Of a stretch of 64,000 nucleotides of DNA, positions 1 through 8,260 are shown in pieces. The stretch's first letter is position 1, and every line of letters begins with the position of its first letter. A model generated the notes under the pieces. The model searched no databases. It worked only from the letters and a program-made list of their open reading frames with translations, and was not told the origin of the DNA. The position numbers and the translations under genes were made by a program. This DNA comes from Bosea sp. OAE506 (lineage in GTDB: Bacteria; Pseudomonadota; Alphaproteobacteria; Rhizobiales; Beijerinckiaceae), in NCBI RefSeq assembly GCF_040546595.1, contig NZ_JBEPOB010000001.1, forward strand, positions 2,853,001-2,917,000. The letters are read 5' to 3'.

Positions 1-487
1 CGGGCCGTCGGAAGGGACCGTAGAGGATCAGCTGTGCGCCCGCCGGGAGCAGCGCGCCCGCACCGCGCAACAGGCCCTCGGTCGCCGCCCAGGGCGCGAT
101 ATGGATCATGTTGATGCAGAGGATCGCGGCCGGCGCCGGGCCGGGCGGCAGGGTCGCGGGCCAGGCGGGATCAGCGGCGTCGAGGAGCAGCGGCGCCAGG
201 ACGTTGGTCGCGCCTGATTGAGCCGTCCAGGCGGCGATGCTGTCGAGCGCCTCCGGCGCCGGGTCGCTCGGCTGGAAGCGCAGCGCCGGCAGGGCCTGGG
301 CGAAATGGACGGCGTGCTCGCCCGAGCCGCTGGCGATCTCAAGCACGGTTCCCGCCTGCGGCAGCAGCGTACGCAGGACGGAGAGAATCGCGTCCCGGTT
401 GCGCGCGGCGGCGGGGGCGTGAAGGCGCCGGTCCGCGTCCGCGGGCGCGTCCGCCGGGTCCCAGGGAGCGGGCTTTTGCTGCGTCAT
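1..487 (-). CDS. DUF938 family SAM-dependent methyltransferase (3' end cut by window edge)
   Basis: Reading leftwards from ATG at 487 the frame stays open to the window edge, giving 162 residues of the N-terminal part. The segment LEIASGSGEHAVHFA (about residues 48-62) is a class I SAM-binding motif I with the HAVHFA continuation typical of DUF938 proteins, and CINMIHIAPW further on also fits that family. It starts MTQQKPAPWD. DUF938 proteins are predicted cytosolic methyltransferases of unknown substrate, usually about 200 residues, so roughly 40-50 residues are missing. It is divergent from the CNNM-family gene that begins at 604. Family assignment is fairly sure; substrate is unknown. Confidence 0.82.
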   Translation of the reverse strand, partial: MTQQKPAPWDPADAPADADRRLHAPAAARNRDAILSVLRTLLPQAGTVLEIASGSGEHAVHFAQALPALRFQPSDPAPEALDSIAAWTAQSGATNVLAPLLLDAADPAWPATLPPGPAPAAILCINMIHIAPWAATEGLLRGAGALLPAGAQLILYGPFRRP

Positions 488-603
488 CACGCGTCCTTCT
501 CGCAAAAAAATCGCCCTGCACCATCGCCAGAGGCACAACATCCGCTATAAGGGGCACAGAAGCAGGCCGCCATCGCTGCGGCCCTGCATGATACGGACTG
601 GTT

Positions 604-1881
604 TTGTTAACCGAAATTCTGATCGTCGTGGCCCTGACCGTCATCAACGGTCTGCTCGCCATGTCCGAACTCGCGGTTGTCTCCTCCCGTCCCGCCCGCC
701 TAAAGGTTCTCAGCGATCAGGGCAGCAAAGGCGCCACCACCGCGCTGCGCCTGGCTGACAATCCTGGCCGCTTCCTCTCGACCGTCCAGATCGGCATCAC
801 CCTCGTCGGCGTGCTCTCGGGCGCGTTTTCAGGTGCGACTCTCGGCGCCCGCCTGTCGGAATGGCTCTTCGAGCAGGGCTTCTCGCAGGTGGTGTCGGAC
901 GGTTTCGGCGTCGGCCTCGTCGTCATGGCGATCACCTATCTCTCGCTGATCATCGGCGAACTCGTTCCCAAGCAGATCGCGCTGCGCGATCCCGAGCGGG
1001 TGGCGTCGCGCGTCGCGCCGGCGATGCTGCTGCTCTCCAAGGTCGGCGCGCCGCTGGTCTTCCTGCTCGACATTTCGGGGAGGGGGGTGCTGGCGCTGCT
1101 CGGCCAGAAGGGCGAGCCGGAGGAAAAGGTCACCGAGGAAGAGGTCCGGACCATCATCGCGGAGGCCGAGACGGCCGGCGTGCTGGAGCGCGACGAGCGC
1201 GAGATGATCTCGGGCGTGATGCGCCTTGCCGACCGCTCGGCACGCGCCCTGATGACGCCGCGCCGCGAGGTCGAGGTGATCGACCTCGCCGACAGCGCCG
1301 ACGAGATCCGCGCGCAGCTGCGCGCCACGCGCCGTTCGCGCCTGCCTGTGCAGGATGGCGAGGCGGATGCCATCATCGGCGTCGTCGTGGTCAAGGAGCT
1401 GATCGACTTCCTCTCGGATGGCGGCACGCATGATCTGCGCGGGCTGGTGAGCGAGGCGCCTGTTGTGATGGACACGGCCGGGGCCCTGCTGGTGCTGCGC
1501 GAGATCCGCGCCTCGCGTGTCCATATGGCGCTGGTCTTCGACGAATACGGGCATTTCGAGGGCATCATCACGCCGGGCGACGTGCTGGAGGCGATCATCG
1601 GCGCCTTCCAGGAGGAGGAAGAGGACGAGCCGCCGCTGGTGGCGCGCGCCGACGGCTCCTGGCTGGTCGCGGGCTGGATGCAGGTCGACGAGTTCTCGCA
1701 CGAGCTCGGCATCTCGATCCCGCGCGACGCCGATTTCCAGACGGTGGCCGGCTTCGTGCTGGCGCAGCTCAACCATCTGCCGGTGGTCGGCGAGGTCTTC
1801 GAGAAGGGGCATTGGCGCTTCGAGGTGGTCGATCTCGACGGGCGCCGGATCGACAAGATCATCGTCAGCCGGATCGACTGA
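604..1881 (+). CDS. CNNM/CorC-type hemolysin-family membrane protein with CBS pair
   Basis: A 425-residue protein with the HlyC/CorC (TlyC) architecture. An N-terminal DUF21/CNNM transmembrane domain comes first (about 1-190; hydrophobic LIVVALTVINGLLAMSELAV at the start and GELVPKQIAL before the last helix). Then come two CBS motifs (about 205-330, with ALMTPRREVEVID and HMALVFDEYGHFEGIITPGDVLEAI) and a C-terminal CorC_HlyC/transporter-associated domain (about 345-425, with DADFQTVAGFVL). Members are linked to Mg2+/Co2+ efflux or homeostasis in the inner membrane; the hemolysin name is historical. The start is a TTG at 604; no earlier in-frame start fits. It stands alone, followed by about 130 bases before the chromate genes. 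Confidence 0.88.
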   Translation: MLTEILIVVALTVINGLLAMSELAVVSSRPARLKVLSDQGSKGATTALRLADNPGRFLSTVQIGITLVGVLSGAFSGATLGARLSEWLFEQGFSQVVSDGFGVGLVVMAITYLSLIIGELVPKQIALRDPERVASRVAPAMLLLSKVGAPLVFLLDISGRGVLALLGQKGEPEEKVTEEEVRTIIAEAETAGVLERDEREMISGVMRLADRSARALMTPRREVEVIDLADSADEIRAQLRATRRSRLPVQDGEADAIIGVVVVKELIDFLSDGGTHDLRGLVSEAPVVMDTAGALLVLREIRASRVHMALVFDEYGHFEGIITPGDVLEAIIGAFQEEEEDEPPLVARADGSWLVAGWMQVDEFSHELGISIPRDADFQTVAGFVLAQLNHLPVVGEVFEKGHWRFEVVDLDGRRIDKIIVSRID

Positions 1882-2013
1882 TCCGGGCTTTAGGATGTTT
1901 GACGGCCGGCGGCGACGCATGGTCTAAGTCTGGTCAGGGGTTCATCGCGACGACCCCGTGAGGCTTCGGCCCAAGGCTCGCGTCCATAATCCTCAGCTTC
2001 AGGATGGACGCCC

Positions 2014-2847
2014 ATGTCTTCCAACATCTCGATCAGCCCTGCCCAATTGTCGAAGCTCGTCGGGCTGCCCGACGCACCCGTCATCATCGATGTCCGGATT
2101 CCCGACGATGTCGCGGCCGATCCCCGCCGGCTGCCGGGGTCGGACAGCCGCTCCCACACCGATGTCGGCGCCTGGGCCCAAGCCTATGCCGGGCAGCGCG
2201 TGGTGGTGTCCTGCCAGCGCGGCCTGAAGCTCAGCGAGGGCGTCGCGGCCTGGCTGCGCCACCTCGGCGTCGCCGCCGAGAACCTCACGGGCGGCTTCGA
2301 GGCCTGGCGCGATGCGGACGGTGTTCTGGTGCGCCCAGACGCGCTGCCACCGCGCGATGCGTCCGGCCGCACCGTTTGGGTGACGCGGACGCGGCCGAAA
2401 GTGGACCGCATCGCCTGCCCCTGGCTGATCCGGCGCTTCATCGACCGCCAGTCGGTCTTCCTGTTCGTGTCGCCCTCGGAGGTCGCCGCTATGGGCGAGC
2501 GCTTCGCGGCGACGCCCTTCGACATCGAGGGGGTGTTCTGGAGCCACCGGGGCGAACGCTGCACCTTCGACGTCATGATCGAGGAGTTCGGGCTTTCCAC
2601 CCCGGCGCTCGACCGGCTCGCCGCGATCGTCCGTGCGGCCGATACCGCCACGCTGGAGAGCGTCCCCGAGGCCGCGGGATTCCTGGCCGCATCGCTCGGC
2701 CTCTCGCGCATGTTCAGGGACGACCTCGCCCAGCTGGACGCCGGCATGCTGCTCTATGATGCGTTCTACCGGTGGTGCAGGGATGCCAGCCACGAAACTC
2801 ATAACTGGCCTTCCGCGGCCGGCGCTGCCCAAGGGCCGACATTGTGA
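2014..2847 (+). CDS. chrB: Rhodanese-ChrB fusion, chromate resistance protein
   Basis: 277 residues in two parts. Residues 1-105 are a rhodanese domain (PVIIDVRIPDDV, then the active-site loop VVVSCQRGLKLS with Cys67). Residues about 125-265 are a ChrB C-terminal domain (VTRTRPKVDRIACPWLIRRFID, FDIEGVFWSHRGERCTFD). Characterised ChrB proteins regulate or assist chromate resistance, but carry a different N-terminal domain. Here a sulfurtransferase domain takes that place, so a role in chromate or sulfur-oxyanion handling rather than DNA binding is plausible. The stop overlaps the GTG start of chrA by 4 bases, so the two are almost certainly co-translated. Domain call is firm; the biochemical role is inferred. 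Confidence 0.85.
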   Translation: MSSNISISPAQLSKLVGLPDAPVIIDVRIPDDVAADPRRLPGSDSRSHTDVGAWAQAYAGQRVVVSCQRGLKLSEGVAAWLRHLGVAAENLTGGFEAWRDADGVLVRPDALPPRDASGRTVWVTRTRPKVDRIACPWLIRRFIDRQSVFLFVSPSEVAAMGERFAATPFDIEGVFWSHRGERCTFDVMIEEFGLSTPALDRLAAIVRAADTATLESVPEAAGFLAASLGLSRMFRDDLAQLDAGMLLYDAFYRWCRDASHETHNWPSAAGAAQGPTL

Positions 2848-4244
2848 CCAGCCTCTCCACTGACACCAACGTCGCGGCCCCGGCCCCGGGCTCGCTGCCG
2901 ACGCTCGCTGAGGCAACCCGCGTCTGGGCCCGCATCGGGCTGCTCTCCTTCGGCGGGCCGGCCGGGCAGATCGCGCTGATGCACAAGGAGCTGGTCGAGG
3001 ACCGGCGCTGGATCGGCGAGGAGCGGTTCCTGCACGCGCTGAATTACTGCATGCTGCTGCCGGGCCCCGAGGCGCAGCAGCTCGCCGTCTATATCGGCTG
3101 GCTGATGCACCGCACGCTCGGCGGGCTGATCGCCGGGCTGCTCTTCATCCTGCCGGGCGCGGCGGTGATGCTGGGCCTGAGCATCCTCTATGTGCTCTAT
3201 CGAGAGGTTCCGCTCGTCGACGGGCTGTTCTTCGGCATCAAGGCGGCCGTGCTGGCGGTGGTGATCGAGGCGGGTTTGCGGATCAGCCGCCGCGCCCTGA
3301 AGAACCGGGCGATGGTGGCGCTCGCGATCGCCGCCTTTCTCGCCATCTTCCTCGCCAGGGTGCCGTTTCCGGCGATCATCCTCGCCGCGGGGCTGGTCGG
3401 CTGGGTCGGCCACCGGCTGAGCCCCTCGGTGTTCTCGGCGCAGGCCGGCCATGGCAAGGGTGGCCCTGAGGTCGTCGGCCTCGTCGACGGGCTGTTCGCG
3501 CGCGGTCAACTCGACCATGTCCGTCCCTCGACCGGCCGCGCGCTGAAGACGCTGGCGATCTGGCTGCCGCTCTGGCTGGCGCCGGTGCTGCTGCTCTGGC
3601 TCTGGACGGGTGAGGGCAGTGTCTGGACGCAGCTCGGGCGCTTCTTCAGCACCATGGCGGTGGTGACCTTCGGCGGCGCCTATGCGGTGCTGGCCTATGT
3701 CGCCCAGGCCGCCGTCGAGACCTATGGCTGGCTGAAGCCGGGCGAGATGATCGACGGGCTTGGCCTCGCCGAGACGACGCCGGGCCCCCTGATCCTGGTG
3801 CTGCAATTCGTCGGCTTCCTCGCGGGGATGCGCGGGGCGGGCGACCTGCCGCCGCTGCTGGCGGGCGCTCTCGGCGCGCTGCTGACGCTATGGGTCACCT
3901 TCGCGCCCTGCTTCTTCTGGATCTTCCTCGGGGGGCCCTATGTCGAGGCGCTGCGCGGTAACAGGGCGCTGTCGGCGGCGCTGGGCGCGATCACGGCTGC
4001 CGTGGTCGGCGTGATCATGAACCTCGCGCTCTGGTTCGGCCTGCACGTGCTCTTCGCGCAGGTGCGGACGGTCTCGTTCCTAGGGTTGTCGCCGGACTGG
4101 CCGGTGCTGGCCTCGCTGGACTGGCGTGCCGCGCTGCTGAGCGCGGGCGCCATGGTCGCGATGCTGCGCTTCAAGTTCGGGATGATCCCGACGCTCGCCG
4201 TCTGCGGGATCGCGGGCGTGCTGCTGACCCGCTTGTCAGCCTGA
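2844..4244 (+). CDS. chrA: Chromate efflux transporter ChrA
   Basis: 466 residues, mostly hydrophobic, with two homologous CHR domains as in long-chain ChrA proteins. The first domain carries LLSFGGPAGQIALMHKEL near residues 33-50 and LNYCMLLPGPEAQQLAVYIGW. The second carries VVTFGGAYAVLAYVAQAAVETYGW-like residues and ETTPGPLILVLQFVGFLAG near the middle of the protein. ChrA exports chromate across the inner membrane. The start is GTG at 2844, overlapping the chrB stop (GTGA), which fixes the start and shows coupling. The gene ends four bases before the stop of the convergent small membrane protein. Confidence 0.93.
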   Translation: MTSLSTDTNVAAPAPGSLPTLAEATRVWARIGLLSFGGPAGQIALMHKELVEDRRWIGEERFLHALNYCMLLPGPEAQQLAVYIGWLMHRTLGGLIAGLLFILPGAAVMLGLSILYVLYREVPLVDGLFFGIKAAVLAVVIEAGLRISRRALKNRAMVALAIAAFLAIFLARVPFPAIILAAGLVGWVGHRLSPSVFSAQAGHGKGGPEVVGLVDGLFARGQLDHVRPSTGRALKTLAIWLPLWLAPVLLLWLWTGEGSVWTQLGRFFSTMAVVTFGGAYAVLAYVAQAAVETYGWLKPGEMIDGLGLAETTPGPLILVLQFVGFLAGMRGAGDLPPLLAGALGALLTLWVTFAPCFFWIFLGGPYVEALRGNRALSAALGAITAAVVGVIMNLALWFGLHVLFAQVRTVSFLGLSPDWPVLASLDWRAALLSAGAMVAMLRFKFGMIPTLAVCGIAGVLLTRLSA

Positions 4245-4248
4245 CGGC

Positions 4249-4566
4249 TCAACGGCGGGGCGGCTCGTTCTGCTCGATGATCCGGTATTCGGCGTCGATG
4301 ATCTCGCCGCGCTGAGAGCCGCGCGGCTCGCCCGGGACCGGCCCGGGCTGGCCGAAGCCTGCTGCTTTCAACCGGCTGCGCAGGCGCCAGATCGCAATGG
4401 CGCCGGCAAGGGCGGCGACCGGCAGCAGGATAAGCGCGAGGCTGGCGGCGAGCAGGAAGAGCACGACACCGATGACCAGGCTCGCGGCCATGGCGAGCCA
4501 GGCCGCCCATCGCGGCATCGCGGCGGCGCGGCCGCCGAGCTGCTCATAGAGATTGACGCGGATCAT
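4249..4566 (-). CDS. Small membrane protein of unknown function
   Basis: 105 residues. The N-terminus is short and cytosolic (MIRVNLYEQL). Two closely spaced hydrophobic stretches follow (about 20-42 and 44-62; LVIGVVLFLLAASLALILLPVAA), then a soluble tail ending GEIIDAEYRIIEQNEPPRR. The tail resembles those of short conserved alphaproteobacterial membrane proteins, but I do not recognise a named family. It is converged upon by chrA (stops 4 bases apart) and lies 76 bases downstream of the flavin monooxygenase, with which it may be co-transcribed. Codon use is GC3-rich like its neighbours. No function is proposed. Confidence 0.7.
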   Translation of the reverse strand: MIRVNLYEQLGGRAAAMPRWAAWLAMAASLVIGVVLFLLAASLALILLPVAALAGAIAIWRLRSRLKAAGFGQPGPVPGEPRGSQRGEIIDAEYRIIEQNEPPRR

Positions 4567-4642
4567 CGTGGGTTCATCCGTTCCAGCTTCCCGAAGCTAG
4601 GTACGAATTGCGGCGAAGGCGAGATCACCGCGGCGCGGCCCG

Positions 4643-5818
4643 TCAGCCGTCGCGCCAATCGTAGAGCCAGGCATAGCGGCGGCGCATGCCCTCGGCGCCG
4701 AGGCGTCCGAGCGCGATGTCGCGGCCGATGCCGAGCGGCCAGCCGAGATGGAAGCTGCGGCCATTGCTGCGGCTGGCCTCCTGAACGCGCGCGACGCGCG
4801 CGGCGCGCGCCGTCGCATAGGCCGCCATCGCGGCGGGCACGCCGGCTGCGCCCTCCGTTTCGAGAGCCCGGGCAAGAAGGCGCGCCAGAACCGCGGCATC
4901 CTCGATCGCCAGAGAGGCTCCCTGGGCAAGGAAGGGCAGAACGGGGTGGGCGGCATCGCCCAGAAGCGCGATGCGCGCCTTCGCCATGGCGGCCGGCTTG
5001 CGGTCGAACAGCGACCAGACCTGCCAGCCCGAGGCCGCGGCGACGAGATCGCGCAGCGGCCGCGAAGCTTCGGCGACCTGCGCCGCGACCTGCCGCGCAT
5101 CGCCCTCGCGCGACCAGCCCTCGCGGGCCTCTGTGGCGCGCCGCACCACGACGAGATTGGTCTCGCGCCCGCCAGCGACCGGGTAATGCACCGCATGACA
5201 TCCCGAGCCGAGATGCAGCTCGACCCGCGCCGTGCCGCCTGGTGTGGCCGGGGCGAGGGCGCGCCAGGCCTCGAAACCGGTAAAGCTGGGCGGCGAGGCG
5301 TCGCCCGTCAGGTCCCGCACCCGCGACCAGAGCCCGTCCGCGCCGATCAGGCCGAGGCCGTGGAGCGTTTCCGCCTGGCCGCTCTGGCTGGTGAGCGTCG
5401 TCGAGACGCCGCCTTCCGCCTGCGCGATCTCCTTGAGGCCGCGCCCGACGACGAGGCGGATGTTGGGCATGGCGCGAGCGGCGTCGAGCAGCACGGTGTG
5501 GAGATCGCTGCGCTTGAGCAGCCGGTAGGGCGGCTGCGTGGCCTCCGGCGTCGGCGCCTCCAGCAGCGCCCGGCCGTCGCGCCAGCGCCGGACGACGAGG
5601 CCCTGCGACCGCACGGCGACGCGCTTCAGCGGCAGGGCGAGGTCGAGCCCGTCGAGGACATGGCCGGAATTGGGGCTGATCTGCAGCCCCGCTCCGAGTT
5701 CGCCGAAGCTGGTGCGCTTCTCGACGACGGTTGCCGCGATGCCGCGCCGCGCCAGGGACAGGGCCATGGTCAGGCCGCCGATCCCGGCGCCGGCGATCAG
5801 GAAATGGGGAGCGGACAC
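4643..5818 (-). CDS. FAD-dependent aromatic-ring monooxygenase (salicylate hydroxylase-like)
   Basis: 391 residues with the three signatures of group A flavoprotein hydroxylases. These are the Rossmann motif IAGAGIGGLTMALSLARRG (about 8-26), a DG motif in LIGADGLWSRVRDL, and the GD motif ALLGDAAHPVLPFLAQGASLAIEDA that closes the FAD site. Such enzymes use NAD(P)H and O2 to hydroxylate aromatic acids or ubiquinone precursors. The substrate cannot be read from the sequence; the closest general type is 3- or 6-hydroxybenzoate/salicylate hydroxylase-like. No aromatic degradation cluster surrounds it, so a stand-alone housekeeping or detoxifying role is possible. The zf-CHCC gene lies 90 bases upstream on the same strand. 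Confidence 0.88.
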   Translation of the reverse strand: MSAPHFLIAGAGIGGLTMALSLARRGIAATVVEKRTSFGELGAGLQISPNSGHVLDGLDLALPLKRVAVRSQGLVVRRWRDGRALLEAPTPEATQPPYRLLKRSDLHTVLLDAARAMPNIRLVVGRGLKEIAQAEGGVSTTLTSQSGQAETLHGLGLIGADGLWSRVRDLTGDASPPSFTGFEAWRALAPATPGGTARVELHLGSGCHAVHYPVAGGRETNLVVVRRATEAREGWSREGDARQVAAQVAEASRPLRDLVAAASGWQVWSLFDRKPAAMAKARIALLGDAAHPVLPFLAQGASLAIEDAAVLARLLARALETEGAAGVPAAMAAYATARAARVARVQEASRSNGRSFHLGWPLGIGRDIALGRLGAEGMRRRYAWLYDWRDG

Positions 5819-5908
5819 GGGCGGCAGGCTTTCACGAACGGGCGCCCCGGCCGGGCCTTGCGGCCCGCCCGGAAGGGCAGCGGCCGGCGGATGGGGGCCG
5901 TCCTGATC

Positions 5909-6163
5909 TCAGGCCGCAGCCTGGGAGGTCTCGTGATGAGCGCAGTCGGGCGGCGAGCAGGTGCCGGCCTTCAGGCTCGCGTCGAATTTGTAGAGCGTCG
6001 AGCAATAGGGGCAGACGATCTCGTGGTCGGCGCCCATGTCGAGATAGACATGCGGGTGGTCGAAGGGCGGCTTCGCACCGATGCACATGAACTCGCGCGC
6101 GCCGACATGAATGGCGGCGACGCCCTTGTCGTTGTGGAAGTGCGGAATGCCGTGATCGGCCAT
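5909..6163 (-). CDS. zf-CHCC zinc-finger protein (NDUFS6-like)
   Basis: 84 residues. The pattern Cys-x8-His-x14-Cys-x2-Cys, seen in MCIGAKPPFDHPHVYLD and EIVCPYCSTLYKF, is the zf-CHCC Zn2+ site of the bacterial relatives of mitochondrial complex I subunit NDUFS6. Family members are short like this one. A role in complex I assembly is known for the mitochondrial protein only, so it is inference here. The tail holds two further Cys and two His (TCSPPDCAHHE), beyond the family core. It is read leftwards, ahead of the flavin monooxygenase. Confidence 0.85.
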   Translation of the reverse strand: MADHGIPHFHNDKGVAAIHVGAREFMCIGAKPPFDHPHVYLDMGADHEIVCPYCSTLYKFDASLKAGTCSPPDCAHHETSQAAA

Positions 6164-6235
6164 GATCGTGCTCTTGCTTCGTGACGTCGGCGCAAACTAT
6201 CGCGCCGGGCGGCGCGGCGCCAGTGCGCGATTGCC

Positions 6236-7231
6236 TCAGCGCGGTGTCGCCGGACGCAGGCAGGCCTGGGCGAGGGCGGAAACCCGTTCGCGCTGGCTCT
6301 GGTCGAGGGCGTCGGTGAGCGTCTCGCGCCAGAGGTTCTCGCGTTTCAGCGAATCGACCGTGCAGGCGCAGAGTCGTTCGCAGGCCTCGGCGCCGAGCGG
6401 TCCGGTCCCGCAGCTGCGCTGGCAGGACAGCATGAAGCCGCGCTCCGGCGAGACCGGCTGCGCCGGGTTCAGCTGAAGCGCGAGCATCAGCGCGCCGATG
6501 AACACCGGCTGGTGGACGAGATAGACCAGCAGGCTGTGACGCCCGCCCCAGGCGACGATCCGCGCCGGCAGCGAGGCGGGGCGCCAGGCGGCGAGGCGGC
6601 TGCCGGAGAGCCGCGGCAAAGCGAGCCGCGCCAGCACGATCCCGCTAAGCACGCAGCCGAACCAGGGGAAGACCGGCACGAAATCCGCCGTCGCGATCGG
6701 CGCACGCGAGAAGCCGAGCCAGGCGAGGGCGGGCTGGTCGAGCAGCGGATGGGCCACGAGGACGGGCAGGGCGAAGGCGATGATCGCCGCGCCGGCCACC
6801 GCCAGGATCGGCAGGCGCAGGAAGGGCAAGGCCAGCACGCTGCCGAGCGCGACATGATGGAGAATGCCGAAGAAGATGAAGCTGCCGGGCATCGCGACAT
6901 AGGTCGCAATGGTCACCAGCGCGGCCGCGCCCGCGACCATCGCCAGACGCTTCAGGAAGGCTGACCGGTTCAGCCCGTTTCGGGTCGCCAGGACGAGACT
7001 GATTCCGACCAGCGTCAGGAAAGAGCCCGCAATCAGCCGGGCGAACCAGCGCCAGCCGGGCTCCGACGGAATATGCGTCTCGATCAGCCCTAAAAAGGAA
7101 AGATCATAGGCGAAGTGGAAGACGAACATCGCCAGAAGCGCGAGGCCGCGGGCGAGATCGACGACCTCCAGCCGCAGGCGCGGCGAGGGGGCGGCAGCTT
7201 GGGGCGAAACGGCGCTCATGCCGGCCTTCAT
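6236..7231 (-). CDS. DUF1624 (heparan-alpha-glucosaminide acetyltransferase-like) membrane protein
   Basis: 331 residues, about eight hydrophobic helices. The first helix carries LARGLALLAMFVFHFAYDLSFLGL, and FFGILHHVALGSVLALPFL follows; both match DUF1624/HGSNAT catalytic-domain proteins. The C-terminal region ends the helices with HSLLVYLVHQPVFIGAL, then has a soluble Cys-rich tail (CQRSCGTGPLGAEACERLCACTVDSL, about 280-305). The tail is unusual and may be periplasmic or metal-binding. The family is assumed to acetylate sugars at the membrane; no direct substrate evidence exists here. It stands alone, divergent from the alpha/beta hydrolase. Confidence 0.8.
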   Translation of the reverse strand: MKAGMSAVSPQAAAPSPRLRLEVVDLARGLALLAMFVFHFAYDLSFLGLIETHIPSEPGWRWFARLIAGSFLTLVGISLVLATRNGLNRSAFLKRLAMVAGAAALVTIATYVAMPGSFIFFGILHHVALGSVLALPFLRLPILAVAGAAIIAFALPVLVAHPLLDQPALAWLGFSRAPIATADFVPVFPWFGCVLSGIVLARLALPRLSGSRLAAWRPASLPARIVAWGGRHSLLVYLVHQPVFIGALMLALQLNPAQPVSPERGFMLSCQRSCGTGPLGAEACERLCACTVDSLKRENLWRETLTDALDQSQRERVSALAQACLRPATPR

Positions 7232-7315
7232 AGGCAGGCTGCGGCGCGACCGCTACCCAAAGTGGGGCGTTGATGGCATGGGAGGGCGACAGTCCCGCGA
7301 CGGTAACGGACCGCC

Positions 7316-8083
7316 ATGCAGAGCTTTTCATCCGACGGCGTCAGCCTCGCCTATATCGATCTTGCGCCCACGGGGGATGTCGAGCGCCATGCCACGGTGG
7401 TTCTGGTCCACGGTTTCGGCTCGAGCCACATGGTCAACTGGGTCAACACGCAGTGGACGAAGACGCTGACCCATGCCGGCTACCGCGTCGTCGCGCTCGA
7501 CAATCGCGGCCATGGCCAGAGCCAGAAGCTCTATGAGCCCGCCGCCTATTCCTCCCAGATCATGGCTGAGGATGTGCGGCGGCTGATGGACCATCTCGAC
7601 ATCCCGCGCGCGGCGGTGATGGGCTATTCGATGGGCGCGCGCATTTCCGCCCATCTGGCGCTGGCGCATCCGCAGCGGCTGAGCGCGCTCCTGCTCGGCG
7701 GGCTCGGCATCCACCTCGTCGAGGGCGTCGGCCTGCCGCTGGGCATTGCTGACGCGATGGAGGCGCCCTCGCTCGATGGCCTGACCGACCCGATGCAGCG
7801 GATGTTCCGCGCTTTCGCCGAGGCGACAAAGAGTGATCTGAAGGCGCTCGCCGCCTGCATCCGTGGCTCGCGCCAGACGCTGAGCGAGGCCGAGGTCGGC
7901 CGCATCGCGGTTCCCACGCTGGTCAGTGTCGGCACCACGGACGATGTCGCGGGCTCCGGTCCGGCGCTGGCACGGTTGATCCCGGGTGCGGAGGCCTTCG
8001 ACATCCAGGGCCGCGACCACAATCTCGCCGTCGGCGACAAGACCCACAAGCAGGCGGTGCTCGACTTCCTGTCGCGTTTGTGA
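7316..8083 (+). CDS. Alpha/beta-fold hydrolase
   Basis: 255 residues with a complete alpha/beta-hydrolase set. There is an oxyanion HGFG (about 32-35), then RGHG, then the nucleophile elbow GYSMG with Ser105. The candidate acid lies in VGTTDDVAG and the catalytic His in GRDHNLAVGD near the C-terminus. It resembles carboxyl-ester hydrolases of the 3-oxoadipate enol-lactonase/RsbQ type, but the substrate is unknown. ATG at 7316 follows a short leader and the length is typical. It is divergent from the DUF1624 gene and precedes cysE by 177 bases. Confidence 0.88.
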   Translation: MQSFSSDGVSLAYIDLAPTGDVERHATVVLVHGFGSSHMVNWVNTQWTKTLTHAGYRVVALDNRGHGQSQKLYEPAAYSSQIMAEDVRRLMDHLDIPRAAVMGYSMGARISAHLALAHPQRLSALLLGGLGIHLVEGVGLPLGIADAMEAPSLDGLTDPMQRMFRAFAEATKSDLKALAACIRGSRQTLSEAEVGRIAVPTLVSVGTTDDVAGSGPALARLIPGAEAFDIQGRDHNLAVGDKTHKQAVLDFLSRL

Positions 8084-8260
8084 GGTCGCGGTGAGCCGGT
8101 TCGAAAGCCGACTGCCGGCAAAGGGTTGGCGGCCGATTTTGACAAAGTGAATCCGGCGCACCACATGCGGTCCTGCGTGCGGCTCGCAAACAGCTTTGGC
8201 GTCGATGCCGCCTCGGGTGCTAGGATCAGCACCGACGAACGACTTTCGCGGAGAACAATC

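Noticed and set aside
5852..5867. CGGGCC-TTGC-GGCCCG hairpin between the zf-CHCC and monooxygenase genes
   Set aside because: Only 6 bases per arm, no U-run and expected by chance at this GC content.
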